Shown here piece after piece: positions 8,526 to 16,790 of a stretch of 36,118 nucleotides of DNA (the stretch's first letter is position 1; every line of letters starts with the position of its first letter). This DNA comes from a virus, in the IMG/VR virus record IMGVR_UViG_3300049489_000116, positions 1-36,118 of that record, one strand, 5' to 3'. The position numbers were made by a program, and so were the translations under genes. Under the pieces are notes generated by a model that was not told the origin of the DNA, searched no databases, and saw only the letters and a list, made by a program, of their open reading frames with translations.

Positions 8526-10265
8526 ATGAGCACATACCCTCCCAACTTTAACGACCCAGATATCATAAATCTGTGCTTAGACTCAGGCCAGCCCGTTAGC
8601 GTAGACGGATTCTACGCTGCTATTAACGAAGCTACCGGTAACACTAACGGTAGTATTGACGACGTGTGGAAGCTGTACGTCACCGACGTGCTGGGCTTTG
8701 AGTACGTTGGGCAAAGTCCAGCTCACTATGGGCTCACATTTGACGATGGTGGGTTGGGGACGCCGTGGGCGCTTGATTCAGCTATCAGCGATCCTGAAAC
8801 ATTTCCTACTAAGACCGAAGCCCCAACCATTGCCGGAAGTTCGTTTAGCCGCAGTACAGTAGCCCTCACTGCAGATCACGGGACGTACGGAGACTTTCCT
8901 ACCGACACTGTCGTGTTTGAGTCGGAGGCGTTCTCAAATACCAATGTTGGTTGGGGACAGCAAGCTGGTGGGGCCGACTGCATTGGTGGGCTTTGGATAG
9001 AAATAACAACCCCAATAACTCAACTAGTGGCCAGTGCTACATTGCGGATACGAACGACTGCTACAGTGTCTGGTAGTCCCACATTTCGCATTCACGCAGT
9101 CAACGGCATTTCCCCAGTTCTCCCCTCCAACGGCGACACCTCAGCTCTAGGTGCGTACACGACCCCTGGTTGGACTTCATCCTACGCTACACAGGCGTTG
9201 GTGGCGTCCACTACTTACCCCATTGATGTTACAGACATCATCAATGAGTTGGTTCTGAATAACGGAACGACTGGCACGTCTGTGCTCTTTGCGTTCTACG
9301 CAGACGCAGCTCCAGGTGCCACTGCCAGCTTCAATATTGCAGCTCCTGCCGGGTACGCAGCCGGGCTTGATATCGTGCGCTCACTCAATCACCGAGATTA
9401 TCAAACATGTGCTATTAATGGAGCCGTACTGTGGTACTGGCCGTTTGATGCTGGCACCTCTGGGACCAGAGGAGTTCAGTCTACGCACAGGGCTGTGGTC
9501 TCCCCCACCACAGAGGCCACGTCCTATGGTGAAGCGGTTGAAGTGTCCGACTCCTACAGCAATGTCCCACTGGAGTTTTATGCTCGCCCGCAACAGTTTG
9601 GGGCCGTTCCACGTGCCTTCCCCTCAGAACTAGAGCGTGGAGGACACGTTAGGCAATTCTTCGGCCCGCTGACAGAAAACAGCGACCCCGACAAGCTGAA
9701 CTGGATGTACACGTGTGTGTACAGAGCGGCAGGGGTCGAAGCACACGACTTTCTCATGTTTGCTCAGTTCACACGTTTGACGTCATCTCAGGCGTTTCCC
9801 CAGTTTTTGTTCGATGTTTTAGGAAATTTCAGCGCCTCGTTCCAGTTTGTTGGAGAGGGGTCGACAAACACATTCCATGCCCACGCTTCGTGGTCGGCCG
9901 GAGACGACTGGTACCCCGGCAAGAGTGTGAACATTGTAGATGCTGGGGCATTTACTGCAGGTTCTACTGTGTCATTGGCGCTTTGGTACGATAACTCAGC
10001 TAACGCGTTCACGTTCGGATACAACTCAGGTGCTGGCTGGCAGTGGCAGACGCCATGGGCAGACGCTGGGGTAGTAATAACAGAGATGTCTGGTGTGCAG
10101 TTTGGAGAGATTCCAAACTCAGTCGATGACTCGGTAGTTCAGGGGTGGTTGATGCTAGAGCTCATGGACGATCAAACCATGGCATCAGTTGAGCGCGCCT
10201 GCACAGAGATGAGAGTGCTTTGGGGGGCTGGAATCAAGAGTCTGCCCCCAGTACTTTTCGTGTAA
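8526..10265 (+). CDS. Probable tail spike or receptor-binding virion protein
   Basis: This 579-residue protein has an N-terminal segment (VDGFYAAIN to VWKLYVTDVLGFEYVG) that may attach it to the virion. Two beta-rich parts follow. Residues of about 130-280 resemble a carbohydrate-binding beta-sandwich, with strands such as ASATLRIRTTA and a DVTDIINELV helix; the later part is rich in Trp, Ser and Gly. The ATG at 8526 is preferred over the upstream in-frame ATG at 8463, which would be inside the terminator hairpin, because AAGAGG lies just before 8526. The virion role is inferred from composition and the neighbouring fibre-like genes; enzymatic activity cannot be judged. Confidence 0.6.
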   Translation: MSTYPPNFNDPDIINLCLDSGQPVSVDGFYAAINEATGNTNGSIDDVWKLYVTDVLGFEYVGQSPAHYGLTFDDGGLGTPWALDSAISDPETFPTKTEAPTIAGSSFSRSTVALTADHGTYGDFPTDTVVFESEAFSNTNVGWGQQAGGADCIGGLWIEITTPITQLVASATLRIRTTATVSGSPTFRIHAVNGISPVLPSNGDTSALGAYTTPGWTSSYATQALVASTTYPIDVTDIINELVLNNGTTGTSVLFAFYADAAPGATASFNIAAPAGYAAGLDIVRSLNHRDYQTCAINGAVLWYWPFDAGTSGTRGVQSTHRAVVSPTTEATSYGEAVEVSDSYSNVPLEFYARPQQFGAVPRAFPSELERGGHVRQFFGPLTENSDPDKLNWMYTCVYRAAGVEAHDFLMFAQFTRLTSSQAFPQFLFDVLGNFSASFQFVGEGSTNTFHAHASWSAGDDWYPGKSVNIVDAGAFTAGSTVSLALWYDNSANAFTFGYNSGAGWQWQTPWADAGVVITEMSGVQFGEIPNSVDDSVVQGWLMLELMDDQTMASVERACTEMRVLWGAGIKSLPPVLFV

Positions 10266-10293
10266 AGCGTACCATTTTTCGGAGTAATAATTA

Positions 10294-10584
10294 GTGGCCA
10301 GAATAGTACTAGACTCAGGAGCAAGCGCAGTAACTGCAGGATCGCCGTATGGAGACACTCCTGGTTCGTCCTTGCGTGACACCCAACTGGCGTTGGACTC
10401 AGCACTCAACTCCATAAACACAATGACGTCTGAGTTGTATCCAACGTTCTCTGCCACAATCCCAGTCACCACTCCCTCAGTCGGCACTATCGTGTACCAC
10501 TCAGCCCCAGAGGTTGGGGGGCACATCGGATGGGTATACTGTGTCGGTGGGACATGGAAACCTTGGGGAGTCATAGCGGCTTAG
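10294..10584 (+). CDS. Small fibre-tip-like protein
   Basis: This 96-residue protein ends in a sequence (GWVYCVGGTWKPWGVI) very like the C-terminal end of many phage tail fibres, where the HxGWVC...GTWKPWG motif recurs. The N-terminal half has a GDTPGSSLRDTQLALDSALN stretch suited to a short helical trimer. It begins with GTG at 10294, and GGAG (10281-10284) serves as ribosome binding site. As a free-standing gene it may be a small accessory fibre or a separated tip. The motif is seen; the assembly role is inferred. Confidence 0.6.
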   Translation: MARIVLDSGASAVTAGSPYGDTPGSSLRDTQLALDSALNSINTMTSELYPTFSATIPVTTPSVGTIVYHSAPEVGGHIGWVYCVGGTWKPWGVIAA

Positions 10585-10588
10585 CATT

Positions 10589-11743
10589 ATGGCCAATGTA
10601 ATCCTAGGCACGCACTACACCTCCACCACCAATGAGGTTTTGACCTCATACTCGTGGCCCACAGGCTCAACAGACAACCCCGTGCTGGCCACTCACGATA
10701 CCTCGTATCCCCCACTTGGAGGCGGCATACCTACGCTTACTCATGGTTCCAGCTACACCTTAAGCAAGGCTGGTGGTGGATTCGGGTCTAGATCTCAACA
10801 AACTCCGGTCATGCACTTCAAGGGCAACTCCACATCAGCGCCCACGTGGTTTGAGGAAGACTCGTACTACCCACCTGCAATAAAAACCCCAGCTGGATTT
10901 GCGTCAGAGTTGAGTCGAGGTACAGTGGCACTCCCTAGTTCGCGCTACAGCCACTACTACGTGATGGGCAGAACTAATCCGCACGAAAACATAGGCCCGT
11001 ACAGTTCGTTCCTAACACACACTTATCCGTACGCCAGCCTCCCGTGCTCCTGCTACGCCTCCTGGTACTTTAGATTTGATCCAACCTGGACGTCTGGTAC
11101 CTCGTCAGCCGTCGACCGTCAGTATAAGGCTTGTGACATAGGGAACAGCCCACAGTACGACGGGGACCACTACTTCCTGAGTTACGATTCGGTGTATGGT
11201 TCCAACGAGGGTGCTGTACCTGTAGCTGCTGGAAACTGGCAGTTTGGGTCTGGTTTGTATACCTCGCCGTCCACTGCGCTAGCCTCCACAAACCCAGTAA
11301 ATGGGTGGATCAGATTGGAGGTCGTGTGGACCGCAGACGTTACTGGGGGGTATACTACTTTGTGGGAGGTTACCTCTGTTGGCGGGCGCAAGTCCCGCCT
11401 GAGCCTCGACGGAACTGTTACAGCCGCAAGACCATCACTGCCAGGCGACGGCCTCGGTAAGTTCTTGTTCGGTGGGTATGTCCGAGACTTCGCTCCTGAC
11501 AACTTCGTCTACATGACTGACATGTTCTTGGATTCAGGTACAACTCGGGTAGTGCTGTCGGACACTGACAGTCTAGCCAATAGCTCAGCTACTTACCGAG
11601 AACCGCAGTCGTACACAGCGTGGAGCGACACGTCAATAGATTTAACTATCAATGCTGGGGCTGTGCCCACTGGAACTGCGTACTTGTTGGTAGTCACCGG
11701 CAAGTCCACTGTAGTTCACACTCAAGAGATCAACTTAATATAA
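10589..11743 (+). CDS. Lectin-like or polysaccharide-binding virion protein
   Basis: This 384-residue protein is beta-rich, with many Tyr, Trp, Ser and Gly residues and few charges. Segments such as YASWYFRFDPTW, NGWIRLEVVWTAD and YTTLWEVTSVGGRKSRLS look like the strands of a concanavalin-like jelly roll as found in polysaccharide lyases and laminin-G-like phage proteins. A separate C-terminal domain of about 60 residues (from DTDSLANSS) resembles a beta-sandwich. It starts four bases after the preceding fibre gene. A cell-surface glycan target is inferred; catalytic residues were not identified. Confidence 0.5.
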   Translation: MANVILGTHYTSTTNEVLTSYSWPTGSTDNPVLATHDTSYPPLGGGIPTLTHGSSYTLSKAGGGFGSRSQQTPVMHFKGNSTSAPTWFEEDSYYPPAIKTPAGFASELSRGTVALPSSRYSHYYVMGRTNPHENIGPYSSFLTHTYPYASLPCSCYASWYFRFDPTWTSGTSSAVDRQYKACDIGNSPQYDGDHYFLSYDSVYGSNEGAVPVAAGNWQFGSGLYTSPSTALASTNPVNGWIRLEVVWTADVTGGYTTLWEVTSVGGRKSRLSLDGTVTAARPSLPGDGLGKFLFGGYVRDFAPDNFVYMTDMFLDSGTTRVVLSDTDSLANSSATYREPQSYTAWSDTSIDLTINAGAVPTGTAYLLVVTGKSTVVHTQEINLI

Positions 11744-11757
11744 TTTGGTGAGGCACA

Positions 11758-12099
11758 ATGGATGATTACCCTGTTTTTAAGCAGATCGTTGAGTGGGTGG
11801 TCACTGGACTACTCGGGCTCATCAGTCTGTTGGCGCTTGCCGTGAGTGCTTTAAGCAAGCGCATCTGGGACGACCACGAGCAGCGGCTCAAGGCCAACGC
11901 GGACGCCATCACGGCTCACATCCAAGCAGACACAGAGGCACACGACAAGATCAAAGACAGCCTCGCTGTCGCGATTGAGAAGCTTAACGCCCGCATTGAT
12001 GACAGAACGGGAGCATTAGGTGAGCAAATCACCACTCAGCACAACTTCCTGAGTGGCCAGATACTGAAGGTCATGGAAGCTCTTCAGAGGAACAACTAA
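11758..12099 (+). CDS. Membrane-anchored coiled-coil protein (lysis or host-envelope role possible)
   Basis: This 113-residue protein has one strong membrane segment at about residues 11-33 (VVTGLLGLISLLALAVSAL) followed by a long charged, heptad-rich helix to the C terminus. This topology fits an inner-membrane spanin, a holin-like accessory or a virion-associated membrane protein. The recognisable lysozyme and holin lie 12 kb away. The next gene, two bases downstream, encodes an exported protein, so the pair may act together at the envelope. The family is not recognised; the membrane segment and coiled coil are clear. Confidence 0.7.
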   Translation: MDDYPVFKQIVEWVVTGLLGLISLLALAVSALSKRIWDDHEQRLKANADAITAHIQADTEAHDKIKDSLAVAIEKLNARIDDRTGALGEQITTQHNFLSGQILKVMEALQRNN

Positions 12100-12100
12100 G

Positions 12101-12490
12101 GTGTCAAGGCACAAAACGCTATTGCTGGCGCTAGTTATGCTGAGCGCAGCGGCACTGTTTATGCTGCCACGAGAGGCGGTGGCTCAGACAACGGTTGTCA
12201 CTTGGGAGGCCGCAACACAATACACAGACGGAGATCCTCTACCTTACGGCAAGGTCTGGACTGCCGTCAATCAGTACGATCTAGGCTGCCCCCCTGTGGG
12301 TCCAGTGGTTGCAGGGAAGGCGCGCATCAACCTACCTGGAGAGGCTCAGAGTGCTCAGTTTGATGTTCCGTTCGGAACTTGTGCTTGCTTTGAGCTAGTG
12401 ACTTGGATATACGGAGATCCCGCAGAGCGGTATATAAGCGCCCCAGTGTACACTGAGACGTGCAAAGAGACCTCTGGCGGGTGTCATTAA
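12101..12490 (+). CDS. Exported small protein with FN3-like fold and five cysteines
   Basis: This 129-residue protein begins with GTG and has a textbook Sec signal peptide: basic start (SRHK), hydrophobic core (LLLALVMLSAAALF) and an AVA-Q cleavage site after residue 28. The mature part starts with TTVVTWEAATQYTDGDPLP, close to the first strands of bacterial fibronectin type III domains (typically WxxPTxNTDGxPL). Cysteines at 63, 94, 96, 121 and 128 could form disulphides in the periplasm. There is no lipobox, so it is not a typical outer-membrane spanin. It directly follows the membrane coiled-coil gene. Exclusion of other phages, envelope modification or virion decoration are possible roles; none can be chosen from sequence. 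Confidence 0.7.
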   Translation: MSRHKTLLLALVMLSAAALFMLPREAVAQTTVVTWEAATQYTDGDPLPYGKVWTAVNQYDLGCPPVGPVVAGKARINLPGEAQSAQFDVPFGTCACFELVTWIYGDPAERYISAPVYTETCKETSGGCH

Positions 12491-12509
12491 TCGAACACAA
12501 GGTAACACC

Positions 12510-13268
12510 ATGAGCACAACGGTTCTAGACATTGTACAGGACATGCTGTCCGCAATAGACTCAGATGAAGTCAACAGCATTGGGGACACCACAGAGGCTA
12601 TGTCAGCGGCCAGGCTCGTGTCCAACGTGTACGATAACATCGTGGATGAGCACAGCCTCAAGTCAGTATCCACCCTGTTTCAGCTTGTTCCCACCAGCAC
12701 CCCGGTGATCATGACAATTCCGACCGGGTTTCACTCCATTCAGTGGATCAAGTACGACATCTCCGGTCCAGAAGATCCTACTGACTACAACACGATTTTG
12801 TACTGCCCCCCGGACGCGTTCATGGGTCACGTGGAGGGGCGCTCCCTAGAAGATAACCCTGATCTGATTGTGACAGAGGAGATTACGATCTCCAACGGGA
12901 TCAAGTTCTTTGCGTACTTTGACCGAGCCCCTGAGATTTGGACAACGTTCGATGACGTCTCTGTTGTGTTCGACTCGTACAACAAGGATTACGACGCTGT
13001 TCTGCAGGGCTCCAAGACTAACTGTTACGGAGAAGGTAAGCCGAGCCTCACTGTTGACGACACCACTCCGATAGCTCTCTCGCCCCGCTATATCACGCTT
13101 CTGCGCACCGAGTCCATTGCGATGGCTCAGGACTTGTGGAAAGATGGTGTTACCCCAAAGATCGAGCAGAGTGCACAGCGCATGCGCGTGCGAGCTCAGC
13201 GAACCAAGCACATAGACGCCCAGAGCCGGGCCACAGCATTGCCTGATTACGGGCGGAAACGGAGATAG
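12510..13268 (+). CDS. Tail tubular protein A (T7 gp11-like adaptor)
   Basis: This 252-residue protein should form the ring between portal and nozzle in the short tail. It shows the expected N-terminal helices (AARLVSNVYDNIVDEH), a central beta region with TIPTGFHSIQWIKYD, and a C-terminal helical part rich in Arg. These resemble T7 gp11-type adaptors, and the length fits (T7 gp11 is about 196 residues; many relatives are longer). Tail-tube B lies 328 bases downstream in the expected order. The ATG is preceded by AAGG. Confidence 0.82.
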   Translation: MSTTVLDIVQDMLSAIDSDEVNSIGDTTEAMSAARLVSNVYDNIVDEHSLKSVSTLFQLVPTSTPVIMTIPTGFHSIQWIKYDISGPEDPTDYNTILYCPPDAFMGHVEGRSLEDNPDLIVTEEITISNGIKFFAYFDRAPEIWTTFDDVSVVFDSYNKDYDAVLQGSKTNCYGEGKPSLTVDDTTPIALSPRYITLLRTESIAMAQDLWKDGVTPKIEQSAQRMRVRAQRTKHIDAQSRATALPDYGRKRR

Positions 13269-13271
13269 TAT

Positions 13272-13610
13272 ATGACCAGTGATACTCTGCTGACTAGTGA
13301 GATTGGCCTTGTTGAGCGCATTGATCCTACAGGCAAGAGGTGGGATGTAGGTGTCGCTCCCGGAGGCCACGCCATGTACATGATTGCCCTTGTAGATGAC
13401 GACGGTGGTATGTCTGTGCCCCGTTCGTATCCTGCAGACTGGCCCCAACTGACTGGTCGATGGACCCACAAAGATCGCGCTCTGTTTGTGCTCGACGCGT
13501 ACCTTCGGGAAGTTTGGGAGATGTCTGACGCACAGACAGCTAGGAACTCCCGTGGCAGAGCCACCAACAAAACCCCCCATAAAGAAGTAGACATCATTGC
13601 CCAAGCGTAG
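13272..13610 (+). CDS. Small protein between tail-tube genes, function unknown
   Basis: This 112-residue protein starts three bases after tail-tube A and overlaps tail-tube B by 14 bases. It is soluble, has paired aspartates (VDDDGGM) and aromatic residues (YPADWPQL, LREVWEM), and ends in a charged, flexible tail. No family is recognised. Its location between the two tail-tube genes suggests a tail assembly or chaperone role, or a minor structural part. The conserved overlap pattern supports it being real. Confidence 0.65.
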   Translation: MTSDTLLTSEIGLVERIDPTGKRWDVGVAPGGHAMYMIALVDDDGGMSVPRSYPADWPQLTGRWTHKDRALFVLDAYLREVWEMSDAQTARNSRGRATNKTPHKEVDIIAQA

Positions 13611-16170
13611 AACAACTGGCCAAGTTTCGTTTGAGAAGCCGTTTTTCCTTCTAAACGGCGGCCTGAACACTGAGACTTCCCCGCTCAACGCGCCAGCGGG
13701 CTCGTCCATTGACGAGTGCAATATGGAGATCTTGCGTGACGGAACTCGACGTAGGCGCAAGGGGTGCCAGCAGGAGACTGGCGGCGTCCCTTACTACTAC
13801 CCAGAGGAGGCGTACCTTGACGATGTGACTACATTTGCTCGCTCCAATTCCTATCAATGGGACAATGTTGGCGGTGACACTTCGCTCACGTTTCAGGTCG
13901 TGAAAGTCGGTGGCACGATTCACTTCTACAAGGATTCAGAGACTCTGAGTGCAAACAAGAAGTCGTTTACCATTTCACTCTATGACTTTGCGACTACTGG
14001 GGACGTCGTTGACGTAATCGAGAACCCTGTAACTTTTACGTCCCATCAGGGCATCTTGTTTGCGTCGGCGAAGTATGTGCATCCGATGTACATCACGTAC
14101 GACCCTGTGAACGATAGTGTTTCAGTGACCCCAATAGAAGTGAGGGTACGAGACCTTGCCGGGGTTCCTGACGAGGTACCAATCAACATCAAGCCAACAA
14201 CCCTCACCGCAGAGCACGAGTACAACCTGGTTAACCGTGGGTGGAGTCAGGGAACCAACTCACCTAGCGGGTATGGGTACCTGAAGTTCTTCGCAGACAC
14301 TGGCGCATATCCTGCCAAGAACATGATCTACTGGAAGGGGTACAGTAAAAAGGCAGAGGCAAGTACAAACATCTCTAGCAGTGTGTACAACCCAGCTGAC
14401 TGGTCCAAGTCTTACTCGTCCGCCAAGCTAGAAGCCGAGGTGTTTGGCTCTTCGGACGCTCCGCAGGGGCACCTGTTGCTGAACCCATTCGACACAAGCT
14501 ACGCTCAGGTGGGGAGCGGTGTCGGAGCCCAGAACGTTACTGCTGTGACTGCTGTGAACGCGCTTGTTGGTGGAGTTAAGTACATCCGCGTGACGCTCAC
14601 TGTTCCCAGCGCTCACGGGCTGTCCATCAACGACCCGGTAGAGGTTACCGGAGGTACAATCTCCTACACGTACAAGGGTGGCACGCACGCCGGATCTTTT
14701 GCCCTCACTGGTGTGCACGAGGTGTCCTCTGTACTGTCTACCACCTCCATCACTGTGCTCATTCGTGACACTGACAACACTTACAACCGAATATATGACT
14801 TGCTCTACGAGGTGGTGCCGCCGAAGCCAGAATGGATAACGTGGACCGGACCTACTACCATGGGGTCGGACCCAGTGACCAACACCCTGACTGGTGTAGT
14901 GACTGACACCAGACCTACGGCAGTTGAGATGTTTGCTGGGCGTATATGGTATGGCGGTTTCGGTGGCACGCAATTCGCAGATACCGTCATGTTCTCCCAA
15001 CTGGTCATGAACAGCGCCACAGACTACGAGAAGTACGGCAGGTGCTACCAGGCCGGAGATCCGACCGACGAGTTCAGAGCCATGGTAGTTCCCACAGACG
15101 GTGGCACCGTGCAGATTCCAGGCCTGTCTGGTGTGAAAGACATGGTGGCTGTGCAGAACGCTATCGTGATCTTTGCTGACAGTGGGGTATACGAAGTCTC
15201 TGGCGGCGGTGCCCCATTCAGCGCAAACAACTTCTCTGTGCGCCAGATTACTGACGCTGGGGCTTGGAGTGCCGCTGGCATAGCCAGCACCGAGTTTGGG
15301 CTTGTGTACACGTCTCCGAGGGGGGTGTACGCACTCACCCCGGACGGGCAATCTGGTCGCATGTCGGCAGTGCCGATTGTGGACGACAACATCAAGACGT
15401 TGTGGAACGCCATACCTGACATCTATCAGCGGTACGCACAACTTGTGTACGATTACGCACTACAGAACTTGTACTTGGCGTATACAGACGACTCTCGTCC
15501 AGCCTCCAGTGTACTTCACTATGACTCAGCACTTGTGTACACCCTTCGCAGTAAGGCTTGGTATCGGCTTCGCTTCCCGATGATGGCCCCCGAGTCGTTT
15601 GAGACTATCCGGTGCCTCCTGGTCACAAAGTCCGGGGACGGCGCTAACAACAACAAAAAAGTCAAGTTCATAACAGCGTTTGCTGACATCTCCGGTTATG
15701 GGGTCAAGGTCCATGACCTTGACCATACAACTTTTATGGATGGGTTTGGGGTCGGTGGGGAAGTGCTGCCGTACATAATAACGGCCTACGACGGAGTTGG
15801 TGGAGAGGACGTCCCGAGCGACTTTGGGCACAAACGTCAAGCCACCACTATCCATGTGTACAGCAAGCGCACAGAGACAGGTGTGGACGGTACAGGAGCC
15901 CCTGTCAACACGTCTAGCATTCTACTTGAGCCTAGATGGGACTTCACGGACACCAACGCCACAGGCAGGGCGTCCACGCCGCAGCAGTGCTACAGAAAGC
16001 CTAACCTGTTCCTCGGTGACCCTACGGAAGATGGCCAACCTGTAATCATCAGTCGCCTCAAGTTACGGGGCAGAGGTAAGAGTTTGCACCTGAAGTTCTA
16101 TGGGGAGGCTGGCAAGGACATGCACTTGCTGGGGTACTCAATTCACTACAAGATTGGTAGAGGTGTCTAA
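13597..16170 (+). CDS. Tail tubular protein B (T7 gp12-like nozzle)
   Basis: This 857-residue protein fits the nozzle of a short tail, with the characteristic opening of the family: a segment like FFLLNGGLNTETSPLNAPAG, then IDECNMEILRDGTRRRRKG. The rest is beta-rich, with propeller-like repeated strands such as WYGGFGGT, NAIVIFADSGVYEVSG and GLVYTSPRGVYALTPDG. T7 gp12 is 794 residues, so length is normal. The start chosen is TTG at 13597; ribosome binding is weak, but translation is probably coupled to the upstream gene, which it overlaps by 14 bases. The stop overlaps the next gene's ATG (TAATG). Confidence 0.88.
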   Translation: MPKRRTTGQVSFEKPFFLLNGGLNTETSPLNAPAGSSIDECNMEILRDGTRRRRKGCQQETGGVPYYYPEEAYLDDVTTFARSNSYQWDNVGGDTSLTFQVVKVGGTIHFYKDSETLSANKKSFTISLYDFATTGDVVDVIENPVTFTSHQGILFASAKYVHPMYITYDPVNDSVSVTPIEVRVRDLAGVPDEVPINIKPTTLTAEHEYNLVNRGWSQGTNSPSGYGYLKFFADTGAYPAKNMIYWKGYSKKAEASTNISSSVYNPADWSKSYSSAKLEAEVFGSSDAPQGHLLLNPFDTSYAQVGSGVGAQNVTAVTAVNALVGGVKYIRVTLTVPSAHGLSINDPVEVTGGTISYTYKGGTHAGSFALTGVHEVSSVLSTTSITVLIRDTDNTYNRIYDLLYEVVPPKPEWITWTGPTTMGSDPVTNTLTGVVTDTRPTAVEMFAGRIWYGGFGGTQFADTVMFSQLVMNSATDYEKYGRCYQAGDPTDEFRAMVVPTDGGTVQIPGLSGVKDMVAVQNAIVIFADSGVYEVSGGGAPFSANNFSVRQITDAGAWSAAGIASTEFGLVYTSPRGVYALTPDGQSGRMSAVPIVDDNIKTLWNAIPDIYQRYAQLVYDYALQNLYLAYTDDSRPASSVLHYDSALVYTLRSKAWYRLRFPMMAPESFETIRCLLVTKSGDGANNNKKVKFITAFADISGYGVKVHDLDHTTFMDGFGVGGEVLPYIITAYDGVGGEDVPSDFGHKRQATTIHVYSKRTETGVDGTGAPVNTSSILLEPRWDFTDTNATGRASTPQQCYRKPNLFLGDPTEDGQPVIISRLKLRGRGKSLHLKFYGEAGKDMHLLGYSIHYKIGRGV

Positions 16171-16781
16171 TGTCTAGTGCTGGAACAGAAGGGGCAGTTA
16201 GCGCAGGCACCTCCATTGCAGAGGGCGCAGCCATTGGCACAGCCATCATGCCTGGCATCGGCACAGCGATCGGAGCCGGAATTGGGGCCATTGCCGGAGC
16301 GTTTGGATTTGGATCTTCCAAGAAAAAGCGCAAGGCCAGAAAGCTGGCCAAGCAGTCCAGAGCCATCCAGAATCTCATTCTGCGTAAGAACATGGTGGTG
16401 GAGTACACTGTCGCGTCAGCAATGGCTGCCGTAGGTGGGGAGGCGTCTGGGGCTGGTACCCAGAAGACCTCTACAACTCTAGGAGTTCTGTCCTCGTTAC
16501 AGAATCAGGCCATCTCAAACCTCAAGGTCAACACAGAGTTGTTCAACAGGAACGAGAAGATCGAGAAACTCAAGGAAGAGGCCGACAAGTTGTCTGGCAT
16601 CCAAGCTGGAATCATGGGCGCTTTTCAAGGGGTGGCTGGGGCTATGGCTCCGTTAGGCGGAGGCAAGTTGCCGACTACTGAGCAGTACCTGACGCAGGCT
16701 CGTTCTATGGGGGTGTCTAATCCTGGTACCGCTGGCATACCTACCTCTCCGTACACCATCACTCCGTTCAGTGGGAAATAA
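16170..16781 (+). CDS. Small internal virion protein with glycine zipper (T7 gp14-like)
   Basis: This 203-residue protein has a Gly/Ala zipper at residues 20-45 (IGTAIMPGIGTAIGAGIGAI) followed directly by a very basic stretch (SSKKKRKARKLAKQSR) and a helical, coiled-coil-prone C-terminal half. This layout and size match small ejection proteins such as T7 gp14 (196 residues), which insert into the host outer membrane during infection. It is followed by two very large proteins as in the T7 internal core. The gp14 role is inferred from architecture and neighbours. Confidence 0.75.
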   Translation: MSSAGTEGAVSAGTSIAEGAAIGTAIMPGIGTAIGAGIGAIAGAFGFGSSKKKRKARKLAKQSRAIQNLILRKNMVVEYTVASAMAAVGGEASGAGTQKTSTTLGVLSSLQNQAISNLKVNTELFNRNEKIEKLKEEADKLSGIQAGIMGAFQGVAGAMAPLGGGKLPTTEQYLTQARSMGVSNPGTAGIPTSPYTITPFSGK

Positions 16782-16790
16782 CTCAGTAAT

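Noticed and set aside
12846-13760. Minus-strand 304-codon frame opposite tail-tube A and B
   Set aside because: Shadow of three plus-strand genes; no ribosome binding site or domain supports it.
14428-15441. Long minus-strand open frame of 337 codons opposite tail-tube B
   Set aside because: It is antisense to a strongly supported tail gene, has arginine/histidine/valine-rich composition typical of shadow frames and lacks a recognisable motif.
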